Of a stretch of DNA of 64,000 nt, positions 35,474 through 45,843 are shown piece after piece. The notes beneath the pieces are model-generated. The model was not told the DNA's origin. It searched no databases and worked only from the letters and a program-made list of their open reading frames with translations. Source of the stretch: Derxia gummosa DSM 723 (GTDB lineage: Bacteria; Pseudomonadota; Gammaproteobacteria; Burkholderiales; Burkholderiaceae_E). The stretch spans positions 434,001 to 498,000 of the forward strand of contig NZ_AXWS01000007.1 in NCBI RefSeq assembly GCF_000482785.1, written 5' to 3'. Each line of letters starts with the position of its first letter. Position 1 is the first letter of the stretch. Position numbers and translations under genes: made by a program.

Positions 35474-36265
35474 TCATTCGACGCGGCGGCGGAAATGCCA
35501 GGTGTTCTCGTCCGACGCGGCGGCGTCGAAGGCATAGCCCTCGCTGTCGAAACCCTTCAGCTGCTCCACGTCCGTCACGCGATGGTCCACCGCGTAACGG
35601 GCCATGAGGCCGCGTGCGCGCTTGGCGTAGAAGCTGATGATCTTGAACTTGCCGCCCTTCCAGTCCTCGAACACCGGCGTGACGAGCCGCGCGCCGAGCA
35701 GCTTGGGCTTGACGACCTTGAAGTACTCCTCGCTCGCGCAGTTCACGACCACCGGCGCGCCGCCTTGTTCCCTCAGCGCCTCGTTGAGCTTGAGCGTGAC
35801 CTTGTCGCCCCAGAAGCCGTAGAGCGTCGGGCCGACGCCGGCCTCGGCGGCGCTGCCCTTCAGGCGCGTGCCCATTTCCAGCCGGTAGGGCTGCATGCGG
35901 TCGAGCGGGCGCAGCACGCCGTACAGGCCGCTGAGGATCCGGATGTGGTCCTGCGCCCAGGCGAGGCCGGCGGCGTCGAGCGTGCCGGCGGCGAGGCCTT
36001 CGTACACATCGCCGTTGAAGGCGAGCACGGCCTGCTTGGAGTTGTCGGCGGTGAACTCGGGCGTCCAGGCCTGGAAGCGGGTGACGTTGAGAACCGCCAG
36101 CTCGTCGGAGATGTCCATGATCCGCGACAGGTCCTGCGGGCCGAGCTTGCGCATCTCGGCGGCGAGCCGGGCGGAGTCAGGGATGAAATCGGGCAGGGTC
36201 GCGGGCCGGGGTGCGGCGAGCGGCGTGGTGTCGAGCGACTTGGCGGGAGAGAGCAGCAGCAGCAT
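35474..36265 (-). CDS. yaaA: Peroxide stress protein YaaA (UPF0246)
   Basis: 263 residues from the ATG at 36265, giving [12 protein letters not shown], the family's conserved opening; an ATG at 36304 would add 13 residues. Other hallmarks are [35 protein letters not shown] and FYAKRARG. In E. coli YaaA lowers free intracellular iron under hydrogen peroxide stress and binds DNA. The fold is of the HhH-like kind. Divergent from the membrane protein at 36399, 133 bases between starts. Confidence 0.94.
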   Translation of the reverse strand: MLLLLSPAKSLDTTPLAAPRPATLPDFIPDSARLAAEMRKLGPQDLSRIMDISDELAVLNVTRFQAWTPEFTADNSKQAVLAFNGDVYEGLAAGTLDAAGLAWAQDHIRILSGLYGVLRPLDRMQPYRLEMGTRLKGSAAEAGVGPTLYGFWGDKVTLKLNEALREQGGAPVVVNCASEEYFKVVKPKLLGARLVTPVFEDWKGGKFKIISFYAKRARGLMARYAVDHRVTDVEQLKGFDSEGYAFDAAASDENTWHFRRRVE

Positions 36266-36398
36266 GGCGTGATCGGCGCGGGCCGTGTTCGTGTTGGTTG
36301 GCATGACAGCAAGCAAGGGTGGGCCTTGCGGCGGCGCGACAATATGCCTTTGCCGGCCGCCGGGCGGACCCGGCCGCATTCATCGGGAGGAAGCCCAC

Positions 36399-37076
36399 AT
36401 GGGCCTGTTCAACACGTCGCTGCCGGGCTGGCTGGTGATCGCCAGCTGGGCGCTCGGCGGCGGCCTGCTCGGGTACTGCGCGGTGCGCGCGCCCTGGCAT
36501 CGCATCCGCGACAACGCGGTGCTGTTCACCTGGCTGGGCACGTCCACCGCGCTGACGCTGGTCTGGCTCATGCGCTTCCGTCTGCATCAGGACCTGACCT
36601 TGCAATTTCTGGGCGCGGCGCTGATGGCCTGGATGTTCGGGCCGCGTCTGGCCACGCTGGGCATGGCCGCCACCCTCGCGTTCTACCTCCAGACCACCGA
36701 CGGGCCGTGGGCGAACTTCGGTCTCAACCTGCTGCTGCTGGCGGCGTTGCCGGCCTTCGCGGTTGGCGCGATTGGCTGGTTTGTCCGACGTTTCACGCCG
36801 GGCAACCTGTTCATCTTCCTGATCGGCAACGGCCTGTTCGGCAGCTTCGCGGCGACGGTGGTGTCGATGTGCGGCTCGATGGCGGTGCTGGCCGCGCTCG
36901 GCAGGCATCCGCTCGCATGGTTCGGCGAGGAGGTGCTGCCGTGGACGCTGCTGCTGGCCTGGGGCGAAGCCATCACCACCGGCATGATCGTGACGCTGCT
37001 GACGGTGTACCTGCCCGAGGTGATGCTGAGCTTCGACGACCGGCATTACCTGCGCCGACCGGATCGCCAGCCGTGA
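36399..37076 (+). CDS. Integral membrane protein, CbiM-like ECF transporter permease family
   Basis: 225 residues with about six hydrophobic segments. It resembles the betaproteobacterial proteins labelled energy-coupling factor ABC transporter permease (CbiM-like, COG3235): WMFGPRLATLG, LLLLAALPAFAVG and WGEAITTGMIVTLLTVYLPEV. CbiM-type proteins bind cobalt or nickel with an N-terminal Met-His motif; that motif is absent here, so metal transport is doubtful. GGGAGG lies 8 bases before the ATG. The PIN-domain gene overlaps its stop codon. Confidence 0.75.
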   Translation: MGLFNTSLPGWLVIASWALGGGLLGYCAVRAPWHRIRDNAVLFTWLGTSTALTLVWLMRFRLHQDLTLQFLGAALMAWMFGPRLATLGMAATLAFYLQTTDGPWANFGLNLLLLAALPAFAVGAIGWFVRRFTPGNLFIFLIGNGLFGSFAATVVSMCGSMAVLAALGRHPLAWFGEEVLPWTLLLAWGEAITTGMIVTLLTVYLPEVMLSFDDRHYLRRPDRQP

Positions 37077-37513
37077 GCGCCGCCCCGCCCCGCCTCGTGC
37101 TCGACACCAATGTCTGGCTCGACCTGTTCGTGTTTGCCGACGCGCGCTGCGCCGCGATCGCCGCCGCCCTCGCCGAGGGGCGGGTGCAGGTGCCGATCTC
37201 GCGGCGCTGCCTCGACGAGCTGCGCGCAGTGGTCGACTACCCGAAATGGGACGGCCTGATCGCCGACCGCCCCGCCGTGGTGGCGCGCGTCGCGGCGGCG
37301 ACCGAGCTGGTGGAAGTCGCGCCCGATCCGTCGCTGCCGCGCTGCCGCGACCGCGATGACCAGAAGTTCATCGAGCTGGCCGTGGCCAGCGGCGCACGCT
37401 GGCTGGTGAGCAAGGACAAGGCGGTGCTCAAGCTCGCCAGGCGGCTGCGCCAGCGCGGCTGCGAGGTGCTGAGGCCGGAGCAATGGCCGGGCACTGACGG
37501 ACCACCGGCCTGA
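37073..37513 (+). CDS. PIN-domain protein (PIN/COG1569-type nuclease)
   Basis: 146 residues from a GTG at 37073 that overlaps the upstream stop (GTGA), implying translational coupling. The acidic PIN residues are all present: Asp11 (VLDTNVWLDL), Glu49 (CLDELRAVV), Asp95/Asp96 (DRDDQKFIELA) and Asp115 (VSKDKAVL). This group is named putative toxin of toxin-antitoxin systems, but no small antitoxin gene adjoins it; the coupled neighbour is a membrane protein. It should be an RNase if active. Confidence 0.88.
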   Translation: MSAAPPRLVLDTNVWLDLFVFADARCAAIAAALAEGRVQVPISRRCLDELRAVVDYPKWDGLIADRPAVVARVAAATELVEVAPDPSLPRCRDRDDQKFIELAVASGARWLVSKDKAVLKLARRLRQRGCEVLRPEQWPGTDGPPA

Positions 37514-37579
37514 GCAAGGCTCGCCGCCGGATGCCGGGCCGGGGCGGCACGCGCGCGACGTCGGTCTCACACCCCTGCC

Positions 37580-40000
37580 TCACTCCGCCAGCGGCACCTC
37601 GACGGTGAAGGTCGCGCCCTCGCCCGGCGCACTGGCGACGTCGAGCCGGCCGCCCATCGCCTCGACGATCTGGCGCGTGATCGCGAGGCCGAGACCGGCG
37701 CCCTCGCGCAGCCGCCGCCCCTCGGCGCCCTGCACATAGGCGTCGAACACGGTGGCGAGTTCAGCCTCGCCGAGGCCCGGACCGCTGTCGATGACGGCGA
37801 TGCGCAGCCGGTCGCCCTCGGCGGCGGCGTCGAGCAGCGCCGCCTCGACGCGCACCGTGCCGGCCGACGTGAACTTGAGCGCATTGCCCACGAGGTTGCC
37901 CACGACCTGACCGAGCCGCAGCGGGTCGATGCTGGCGGTGCGGGCCAGCCCGTGGCCGATCACCTCCAGCACCAGCCCCTTGTTCTCGGCCACGACCCGC
38001 GCGGCGGCCAGCGCGCTGTCGAGCCAGGCGTCGAGCACCACCGGCATCGGCCGAAGCACGACCGGGCGCGCGAGGTTCTGCTCGTAGTCGAGCGTGGTGT
38101 CGAACAGGTCGCGCAGCGTGCGCGCCGAACCGGCGATGGCGTCGAGCAGGCGCGCGCCGGTCGGCGCCGGCACCGGCGCGCGCAGCATCTCGGCCGCCTG
38201 GCTGATGCCGCCGAGGCTGCCGCGCATCTCGTGCGCGAGATAGGCCAGGAAGCGTCCGCGCGACTGCGCCGCCTCCTCGGCCAGGGCGCGGCCGCGCGCC
38301 TCGATCGCGCGCGCCGCCATCGCCTGCCGGTGCGCGCGCCACAGCAGCGCCAGCCCGATCAGCAGCGCCAGCAGCACCGGTCCGACGGTGCGTGCCAGCT
38401 CGCGCCAAGGCACGCGCGGACGCACCTCGATGCTGAGCCAGCGCGCCAGCAGGTCGGCCGATTCGCGCTCGTTCACCGCGTCCATCGCCTTGCGCAGCAC
38501 CAGCGACAGCTCGGGCTTGTCGCGCGGCACCGCGAAGTACAGCTCGCTGTCGCCGTCGCGCACCGTGCCGGAAATGATCAGCCGCCCGGCCCAGCGCCGC
38601 TCGATCAGGTCGCTCACCACCTTGATGTTGCCGATCGCCACCTCCACCGCGCCCTCGGCCAGCGCGCTCAGCACCTGGTCCTGGCGATCGACCTCGACCA
38701 GTTGCAGGCCCGGATAGCGCGCGCGCAGCTCGGGGATCAGGAAGTGGTCGCGCATCACGCCCACGCGCATGCGGCTCGCGGCGCCGAGGTCGCCGATGCC
38801 GATGCCGTCGGCATCGAGCCGCGACACGATGGCCGTCGGCACGCGCAGGAAGGGGCCGACGAAGTCGTAGTAGGCGCGGCGCTCGGGCGTGCGCGCCATG
38901 CCGACGTACACGTCGAGTTCGCCGGCGCGCACGCGCCGCGCGCCGTCGGCAAAGCTGCCGCCCACGGCGCGCACCACCTCCAGCCCGGCCTTGCCGGCGA
39001 CCATCTCGATGAAGTCGGCGCCCAGCCCGCGGAAGTCGCCCAGCTCGCCGCGAAAGCTCACCGGCGGAAAGGTCGCGTCATAGGCGACCGCGATGCCGCG
39101 ATGCGCCGCGACCCAGTCGCGCTCGCCATCGGTGAGCAGCGCGGTTTCCGGCACCTGGGTGGTGAGCAGCCCGGCCGGCAGCCAGCGCGCCGCCAGCGCC
39201 GAGCGGTCGGCCGGCGTGATCGAGGCGAGCGCCTGGTCGAGGATGGCGGCGAGCATCATCTGGTCGGGCCGCAGCATCGGGCCGAGCGGCGTGTCGCCAA
39301 TGCCGATGCGGGTGCGCAGTTCGACGTTGGCGAGCAGGTGGCGCTCGATCGCGTACACCGCCTCGTGCTGGTAGCCGATGAAGAGGTCGGCATTGCCGGT
39401 GGCGACGGCGCGCAACGCATCCTCGGCGCTTGCATAGGCTTTCACGTCGGCATTCGGATGGCGCTCGGCCAGCAGCGCCTGGGCGTCGGACCGCGCCTGC
39501 ACCGCGATGCGCCGGCCGGCGAAGTCGTTGGCCGGCGACACGTCGGGCACGTCGCGCCGCGCAGCGACGACGAGCCGCGTGGGAAGCAGCGGCCGCGCGA
39601 GGCGCAGCGCGTGATGCTCGCGCAGGAAGGCGGGCGCCATCGGCACGACATCGGCCCGGCCGGCTTCGAGCGCGTCGAGCGCGGCATGCGAGTCGGCTTC
39701 GCGGCGGTAGCGGAATTCGAGGCCGGTGCGCTGGCTCACGAGGTCGAGCACCTCGACCAGAAAGCCCCAGGGCTGGGCCGTGCCCTCGGGATAGAAGTAG
39801 TAGGGCGGGAAGTCGGCGGCGAGCGCGACCGTGACGACCGGATGCGCGGTAATCCACGCGGCCTGCGCGGGCGGCAGGTCGAGCCGCTGGCCCGGCGAGC
39901 GCGCCTGCGTGCCGCCCGTGGACAGCAACAGCAGCAGCAAGGCCAGCACGCAGGCCAGCTGGCGCATGGCGCGCATGCACAATCCGGGCGTGTCCCCCAA
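37580..40000 (-). CDS. Histidine kinase with two periplasmic solute-binding domains
   Basis: 806 residues. The start is chosen as TTG at 40000 because AGGAG lies 6 bases upstream; an ATG at 39976 has no such signal. A signal/anchor sequence is followed by two SBP_bac_3 domains (about 45-265 and 285-515), one transmembrane segment near 532-552 (VGPVLLALLIGLALLW), a HisKA-like segment with His590 (LAHEMRGSLGG) and an ATPase domain with VGNLVGNALKF, DSGPGLG and GAGLGLAI. The H box reads RGSL rather than RTPL. It is EvgS/BvgS-like without receiver or Hpt parts and has no adjacent response regulator. The ligand is probably an amino acid or similar. Confidence 0.9.
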   Translation of the reverse strand: MGDTPGLCMRAMRQLACVLALLLLLLSTGGTQARSPGQRLDLPPAQAAWITAHPVVTVALAADFPPYYFYPEGTAQPWGFLVEVLDLVSQRTGLEFRYRREADSHAALDALEAGRADVVPMAPAFLREHHALRLARPLLPTRLVVAARRDVPDVSPANDFAGRRIAVQARSDAQALLAERHPNADVKAYASAEDALRAVATGNADLFIGYQHEAVYAIERHLLANVELRTRIGIGDTPLGPMLRPDQMMLAAILDQALASITPADRSALAARWLPAGLLTTQVPETALLTDGERDWVAAHRGIAVAYDATFPPVSFRGELGDFRGLGADFIEMVAGKAGLEVVRAVGGSFADGARRVRAGELDVYVGMARTPERRAYYDFVGPFLRVPTAIVSRLDADGIGIGDLGAASRMRVGVMRDHFLIPELRARYPGLQLVEVDRQDQVLSALAEGAVEVAIGNIKVVSDLIERRWAGRLIISGTVRDGDSELYFAVPRDKPELSLVLRKAMDAVNERESADLLARWLSIEVRPRVPWRELARTVGPVLLALLIGLALLWRAHRQAMAARAIEARGRALAEEAAQSRGRFLAYLAHEMRGSLGGISQAAEMLRAPVPAPTGARLLDAIAGSARTLRDLFDTTLDYEQNLARPVVLRPMPVVLDAWLDSALAAARVVAENKGLVLEVIGHGLARTASIDPLRLGQVVGNLVGNALKFTSAGTVRVEAALLDAAAEGDRLRIAVIDSGPGLGEAELATVFDAYVQGAEGRRLREGAGLGLAITRQIVEAMGGRLDVASAPGEGATFTVEVPLAE

Positions 40001-40018
40001 TGTCGTCTCCTAGTCGCG

Positions 40019-41287
40019 ATGCCCGAAACCGCAGCCACGCCCCGCCTCGTCTCGCGCCTGCCGCGCGTCGGCACCACCATCTTCACGACGATGAGCGCGC
40101 TCGCGACCGAGCACGGTGCCATCAACCTCGGCCAGGGCTTTCCGGACTTCGACTGCGATCCCGCGCTGATCGAATGCGTCGAACGCGCAATGCGCGCGAA
40201 CCTTAACCAATATCCGCCGATGGCGGGCCTGCCGGCGTTGCGCGAAGCGGTGGCCGGAAAGATCGCGCGCATGCACGGCCGCCGCTACGACCCGGCGGGC
40301 GAAATCACGATCACGGCCGGCGGCACCCAGGCCATCCTCACCGCCATCCTGGCGGTCGTGCATCCGGGCGACGAGGTGGTGGTGATCGAGCCGGTGTACG
40401 ACAGCTATCTGCCGAACATCGCGCTCGCGGGCGGCGTGGCGGTGCGGGTGCCGCTGCGGCGCGCCGACGTCGGCGGACGGCCATCGGCACCGGAGGCCGG
40501 CGCGGCGGCCGACGATGCACCCGCCATCGACGCCCCGGCCGCGCCCGCCGGCGCCACCGGCTTCGCGATCGACTGGGACGCCCTCGCCGCCGCGATCACG
40601 CCGCGCACCCGGCTCGTCCTCATCAACTCGCCGCACAACCCGACCGGCGCCAGCCTCGACGACGCCGATCTCGACCGGCTCGCGGCCCTCGTGCGCGGCA
40701 CCGACATCCTGCTGCTCGGCGACGAGGTGTACGAGCACATGGTGTTCGACGGCCGCGAGCACCAGTCGCTCGCGCGGCATGACGAACTCGCGGCGCGATC
40801 CTTCGTGGTGTCGAGCTTCGGCAAGACCTTTCATGTGACCGGCTGGAAGGTCGGCTACTGCGCCGCGCCACCCGCGCTCACCGCCGAATTCCGCAAGGTG
40901 CACCAGTTCAACGTGTTCACGGTCAACACGCCGATGCAGGCCGGCCTCGCCGACTACCTGCGCGACCCGGCGCCGTGGCGCGACCTCGCCGGCTTCTACC
41001 AGCGCAAGCGCGACCGCTTCCGCGCTGGCCTCGCGGGCAGCGGCTTCCGGCTGCTGCCATGCTCGGGCACCTATTTCCAGTGCGCCGAATACGCCGGCGT
41101 CACGGCCGCGCCGTCGGGCCTGAGCGAACTCGACTTCTGCCGCTGGCTCACGACCGAGGTGGGCGTGGCCGCGATCCCGCTCAGCAGCTTCTACGACGAG
41201 CCGACCGAGAACGGCATCGTCCGCTTCTGCTTCGCCAAGCGCGACGACACGCTCGACGAGGCGATTAGGCGGCTCGCGGCGCTGTAG
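40019..41287 (+). CDS. PLP-dependent aminotransferase, methionine aminotransferase type
   Basis: 422 residues. Starts MPETAATPRLVSRLPRVGTT and goes on IFTTMSALATEHGAINLGQGFPDF, close to the YbdL/MtnE-type methionine aminotransferases. The class I motifs NSPHNPTG and SSFGKTFHVTGWKVGY (PLP-binding Lys) are present. A 35-residue Ala/Asp-rich insertion sits near residues 152-186. It would transaminate methionine or aromatic amino acids in the cytosol, e.g. in methionine salvage. No ribosome binding site precedes the ATG, which is only 18 bp from the divergent kinase's start codon. A two-way terminator follows. Confidence 0.9.
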   Translation: MPETAATPRLVSRLPRVGTTIFTTMSALATEHGAINLGQGFPDFDCDPALIECVERAMRANLNQYPPMAGLPALREAVAGKIARMHGRRYDPAGEITITAGGTQAILTAILAVVHPGDEVVVIEPVYDSYLPNIALAGGVAVRVPLRRADVGGRPSAPEAGAAADDAPAIDAPAAPAGATGFAIDWDALAAAITPRTRLVLINSPHNPTGASLDDADLDRLAALVRGTDILLLGDEVYEHMVFDGREHQSLARHDELAARSFVVSSFGKTFHVTGWKVGYCAAPPALTAEFRKVHQFNVFTVNTPMQAGLADYLRDPAPWRDLAGFYQRKRDRFRAGLAGSGFRLLPCSGTYFQCAEYAGVTAAPSGLSELDFCRWLTTEVGVAAIPLSSFYDEPTENGIVRFCFAKRDDTLDEAIRRLAAL

Positions 41288-41356
41288 GCGTGGACCGCCT
41301 CCCCACCGACGACAAGCAGCGCTGCGCCAATCAAGCCGCGCCGCGCCAATGAAAAA

Positions 41357-41385
41357 GGGCGCCACCCGGGCGCCCTCTTCTTCTG
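41357..41385. terminator. Bidirectional rho-independent terminator
   Basis: A perfect 7-bp stem GGGCGCC-ACCCG-GGCGCCC (41357-41375), with AAAAA on the left and TCTTCTTCT on the right. It lies between the convergent aminotransferase and scoB genes and can serve both. Confidence 0.75.
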
Positions 41386-41418
41386 CGGCGGCGATGAAGC
41401 CCGCCGCCTCTCAGAGCC

Positions 41419-42054
41419 TCAGACCGCGAACTTCACCGGGCACCCGGTCTTCGCGCTGATCTCCTCCTGCGTCACCTCGGGCGCGATCTCCACGCAGGTG
41501 AAGCCCTCCGGCGTCACATCGAACACGCCGAGGTTGGTGATGACGCGATCGACCACGCCCACGCCGGTCAGCGGCAGGTTGCACTCGGGCAGGATCTTGT
41601 GCGCATCACCCTTGGCGACGTGATCCATCAGCACCACGACGCGCTGCACGCCCGCGACGAGGTCCATCGCGCCGCCCATGCCCTTGACCATCTTGCCGGG
41701 GATCATCCAGTTGGCCAGATCGCCCTTCTCGCTCACCTGCATCGCGCCGAGGATCGACAGGTTCACCTTGCCGCCGCGGATCATCCCGAAGCTGTCGGCG
41801 CTGCTGAAGAAGCTGCCGCCGGGCAGGATCGTCACGGTCTGCTTGCCCGCGTTGATGAGGTCGGCGTCGATCTCGTCTTCCGTGGGAAACGGCCCGATGC
41901 CGAGCATGCCGTTCTCGCTCTGGAGCACGACGCTCATGCCTTCGGGGATGTGGTTGGCGACCTGGGTCGGCATGCCGATGCCGAGGTTCACGTAGAAGCC
42001 GTCGCGCAGTTCCTGGGCCGCGCGCGCGGCCATCTGGGTGGGGTTCCATGCCAT
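41419..42054 (-). CDS. scoB: 3-oxoacid CoA-transferase subunit B
   Basis: 211 residues from the ATG at 42054 with GAGGAG 7 bases upstream. The catalytic glutamate lies in [11 protein letters not shown] near residue 46, typical of the beta subunit, with [17 protein letters not shown] following. With ScoA it moves CoA from succinyl-CoA to acetoacetate (or another 3-oxoacid), so ketone bodies can enter metabolism. It starts 11 bases after scoA ends. Confidence 0.95.
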   Translation of the reverse strand: MAWNPTQMAARAAQELRDGFYVNLGIGMPTQVANHIPEGMSVVLQSENGMLGIGPFPTEDEIDADLINAGKQTVTILPGGSFFSSADSFGMIRGGKVNLSILGAMQVSEKGDLANWMIPGKMVKGMGGAMDLVAGVQRVVVLMDHVAKGDAHKILPECNLPLTGVGVVDRVITNLGVFDVTPEGFTCVEIAPEVTQEEISAKTGCPVKFAV

Positions 42055-42065
42055 GGCTGCGCTCC

Positions 42066-42764
<699 letters not shown>

Positions 42765-42982
42765 GGGATGTCTCAGCGCGTTGCCGCGTGATGAGTGGAT
42801 GGAGCGAAGCCGCTTGTCGGCACCGGCATGCGCGACCGCGTGATCGCGGTGCGGCAAACTCGCGTCCGGCGCGTCCGAACGAGTCTACCCAAGGCATCGG
42901 ATGCAAGTAGCCCGCGTAATTCCTGATGCAGTGCGTCAAAGCCTGCAACGTCGGCGATTTCCCGCACTCGCCAATGCGGCTT

Positions 42983-43000
42983 CCGTACTGTAGCGTACGG
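42983..43000. promoter_or_regulatory. Operator-like palindrome upstream of ETF-QO gene
   Basis: CCGTAC-N6-GTACGG, a perfect interrupted inverted repeat of the TetR-operator kind, 73 bases before the ETF-QO ATG. The 309-base gap 42765-43073 between scoA and ETF-QO holds nothing else recognised. A shared fatty/branched-chain acid regulator for both genes is possible. Confidence 0.5.
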
Positions 43001-43073
43001 CCCGCTCGATCCAACCAGCACAGAAAGGCCGCGCGCGCTCGTCGCAGCGCCGCCAGACAGGAGAACCGCACCC

Positions 43074-44753
43074 ATGAATCACGCCGAACTCGTCGCGCTG
43101 TCGCAGAAGCTCGTGGCCGAAAACGGTCCGCGCGAGTCGATGGAATACGACGTCGTCATCGTCGGCGGCGGCCCGGCCGGTCTGGCCGCCGCCATCCGTC
43201 TCAAGCAGCTCAATGCCGATCTGGGCGTCTGCCTGATCGAGAAGGGCTCCGAACTCGGCGCCCACATCCTGTCCGGCGCCGTGATGGACCCGCGCGCGCT
43301 CGACGAGCTGATCCCCGACTGGAAGGACAAGGGCGCCCCGCTCAACGTGCCAGTCACCGAAGACCGCTTCCTGCTGCTGACCGAAACCGGCTCGCACCAG
43401 ACGCCGGAATGGGCGATGCCGTCGTTCTTCAAGAACCACGGCAATTACGTGATCAGCCTCGGCAACGTGGTGCGCTGGCTCGGCGAACAGGCCGAGGCGC
43501 TCGGCGTCGAGATCTTCCCTGGCTTCGCCGCCGCCGAGGTGCTCTACAACGAGGACGGCTCGGTCAAGGGCGTGGCGACGGGCAATCTCGGCATCGACAA
43601 GAACGGCGAGCCGACGGGCGACTTCCAGGTCGGCATGGAGCTGCACGCCAAATACACGCTGTTCGCCGAAGGCGCGCGCGGCCAGCTCGGCAAGCAGCTG
43701 ATAGCCAAGTTCGCGCTCGACCGCGACAGCGATCCGCAGACCTACGGCATCGGCATCAAGGAGCTGTGGGAGATCGATCCGGCCAAGCACAAGCCCGGCC
43801 TCGTCGTGCACACGGCCGGCTGGCCGCTCGACAGCAAGACCTACGGCGGCTCCTTCCTGTACCACGCCGAGAACAATCAGGTCGTCGTCGGCTTCGTGGT
43901 CGGCCTCGCCTACGAGAACCCCTATCTGAGCCCCTTCGAGGAATTCCAGCGCTACAAGACGCATCCGGCGATCCGCCATTTCTTCGAGGGCGGCCGGCGC
44001 CTTGCCTACGGCGCGCGCGCCATCACCGCCGGCGGGATCATGAGCCTGCCCAAGCTGACCTTCCCCGGCGGCGCGCTCATCGGCTGCGACGCCGGCTTCC
44101 TGAACGCGAGTCGCATCAAGGGCAGCCATGCGGCGCTCAAGAGCGGCATGCTCGCCGCCGAGGCGCTGGTCGAGGCGCTCGCCGCCGGCCGCGGTGGCGA
44201 CGAAGTCACCGACTTCACCGCGAAGTTCAAGGACTCCTGGCTGCACGCCGAACTGTGGAAGGCGCGCAACTTCAAGCAGTGGATGAGCAAGGGCTTGTAC
44301 GTCGGCGCGCTCATGGTCGGCATCGAGGACAAGGTGTTCGGCGGCAATCCGCCGTGGACGCTGCATCACCAGCACGCCGACCACGAATGCCTCAAGCCGG
44401 CGAGCCAGTTCGCGCCCATCAGCTATCCCAAGCCGGACGGCAAGCTCACCTTCGACCGGCTGTCGTCGGTGTTCATCAGCAACACCAACCACAACGAGCA
44501 TCAGCCGGCCCACCTCACGCTCAAGGACGAGTCGGTACCGGTCGCGATCAACCTCGCGCAGTACGCCGGCCCCGAGCAGCGCTACTGCCCGGCGGGCGTG
44601 TACGAGTTCGTGAAGAAGGAAGACGGCGACCGTCTCCAGATCAACGCCCAGAACTGCGTGCACTGCAAGACCTGCGACATCAAGGACCCGACGCAGAACA
44701 TCGTCTGGATCGCGCCGGAGGGCGGCGGCGGCCCCAACTACCCGAACATGTAA
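43074..44753 (+). CDS. Electron transfer flavoprotein:ubiquinone oxidoreductase
   Basis: 559 residues, the full bacterial ETF-QO length. The FAD motif [17 protein letters not shown] is near residue 26, and [19 protein letters not shown] near 60. The C-terminal 4Fe-4S ligands are in CPAGVYEF and [13 protein letters not shown]. It sits on the inner membrane and passes electrons from ETF, loaded by acyl-CoA dehydrogenases, to ubiquinone. AGGAG lies 10 bases before the ATG. Next to scoAB and the deacetylase/PatZ pair it forms an acyl-CoA-oriented neighbourhood. Confidence 0.96.
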   Translation: MNHAELVALSQKLVAENGPRESMEYDVVIVGGGPAGLAAAIRLKQLNADLGVCLIEKGSELGAHILSGAVMDPRALDELIPDWKDKGAPLNVPVTEDRFLLLTETGSHQTPEWAMPSFFKNHGNYVISLGNVVRWLGEQAEALGVEIFPGFAAAEVLYNEDGSVKGVATGNLGIDKNGEPTGDFQVGMELHAKYTLFAEGARGQLGKQLIAKFALDRDSDPQTYGIGIKELWEIDPAKHKPGLVVHTAGWPLDSKTYGGSFLYHAENNQVVVGFVVGLAYENPYLSPFEEFQRYKTHPAIRHFFEGGRRLAYGARAITAGGIMSLPKLTFPGGALIGCDAGFLNASRIKGSHAALKSGMLAAEALVEALAAGRGGDEVTDFTAKFKDSWLHAELWKARNFKQWMSKGLYVGALMVGIEDKVFGGNPPWTLHHQHADHECLKPASQFAPISYPKPDGKLTFDRLSSVFISNTNHNEHQPAHLTLKDESVPVAINLAQYAGPEQRYCPAGVYEFVKKEDGDRLQINAQNCVHCKTCDIKDPTQNIVWIAPEGGGGPNYPNM

Positions 44754-44863
44754 CTCGGGTATGACCATGCTCAAGGGCGGCGTAAGGGCGTCTTCCTAGA
44801 CTGGAAAGTGCGAAATTCGTCGCACGCCCGAGGGAGACCGGGCCCATTCCTAGAGGAGCACCC

Positions 44864-45790
44864 ATGCTGCCCGCCTACATCACCCATTCCGATTGCGCGA
44901 AGCACGAGATGGGCAAGGACCACCCCGAAGCGCCCGAACGCCTGGGCGCGGTGTCCGACCAGCTGCTCATCAAGGGCCTGCTCGACGTGATGCAGTCCTA
45001 CGACGCGCCGCTCGCGACCGAGGAACAGCTCGCCCGCGCCCACAGCGCGCTGTATGTGCGCGAGACGCTGTCGCGCTGCCCGACCGAGGGCTACGAGCAT
45101 GTCGATCCCGACACGATGATGTGCCCGCACACCGCGCGCGCCGCGCTGCGTTCGGCGGGCGCCGCCATCCTCGCGACCGACCTGGTCATCGACGGCAAGG
45201 CGCCGACCGCGTTCTGCAACGTGCGCCCGCCCGGCCACCATGCCGAACGCGAGCAGGCGTCGGGCTTCTGCTTCTTCAACAACGTCGCGGTCGCGATCCG
45301 CCATGCGCTCGACGACCGCGGTTTCGAGCGCGTCGCGCTCATCGACTTCGACGTGCATCACGGCAACGGCAGCGAGGACATCCTCGCCGGCGACGACCGG
45401 GTGCTGATGTGTTCGATCTTCCAGACCGGCATCTACCCCTTCTCGGGCGACACGCCGATGGGGAAGAACATGGTCAACGTGCCGCTGCCCGCGTATTCCA
45501 CCGGCGAGAAGTTCCGCGAGGCCGTCGACTACGCCTGGATCCCGGCGCTCGACCGCTTCAAGCCGCAGATCATCTTCATCTCGGCCGGCTTCGACGGCCA
45601 CCGCGAAGACGACATGGGCCAGCTCGGGCTGGTCGAATCCGACTACGAGTGGGTGACCCGCCAGCTCGTGGCGGTGGCCGAACGGCATTGCGACGGACGC
45701 ATCGTCTCGGTGCTCGAAGGCGGGTACGCGCTGAGCTCGCTCGGCCGCAGCGCGGCGGCACACGTCAAGGTGTTGATCGGCGCCGACTGA
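44864..45790 (+). CDS. Histone-deacetylase-family (AcuC/class II-type) deacetylase
   Basis: 308 residues. Zinc-deacetylase motifs appear in order: DHPEAPERL near 22, RPPGHHAE near 125, GFCFFNNVA near 137, DFDVHHGNG near 162 and SAGFDGHRED near 241. These carry the catalytic His pair and metal-binding Asp/His residues. Bacterial members remove acetyl groups from polyamines or lysines. GAGGAG lies 5 bases before the ATG. The next gene, 53 bases on, encodes a PatZ-type lysine acetyltransferase, so the pair may write and erase protein acetylation; class II homologues may also act on acetylpolyamines. Confidence 0.92.
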   Translation: MLPAYITHSDCAKHEMGKDHPEAPERLGAVSDQLLIKGLLDVMQSYDAPLATEEQLARAHSALYVRETLSRCPTEGYEHVDPDTMMCPHTARAALRSAGAAILATDLVIDGKAPTAFCNVRPPGHHAEREQASGFCFFNNVAVAIRHALDDRGFERVALIDFDVHHGNGSEDILAGDDRVLMCSIFQTGIYPFSGDTPMGKNMVNVPLPAYSTGEKFREAVDYAWIPALDRFKPQIIFISAGFDGHREDDMGQLGLVESDYEWVTRQLVAVAERHCDGRIVSVLEGGYALSSLGRSAAAHVKVLIGAD

Positions 45791-45843
45791 CGTCATTGCC
45801 GCATGGTTATGCTGGCCGAGTCACCTCCAGAACGAGATCCGTC

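Noticed and set aside
37952-40018. Long plus-strand extension upstream of the aminotransferase
   Set aside because: It is antisense to the histidine kinase and His/Arg/Gln-rich; the conserved aminotransferase start is at 40019.
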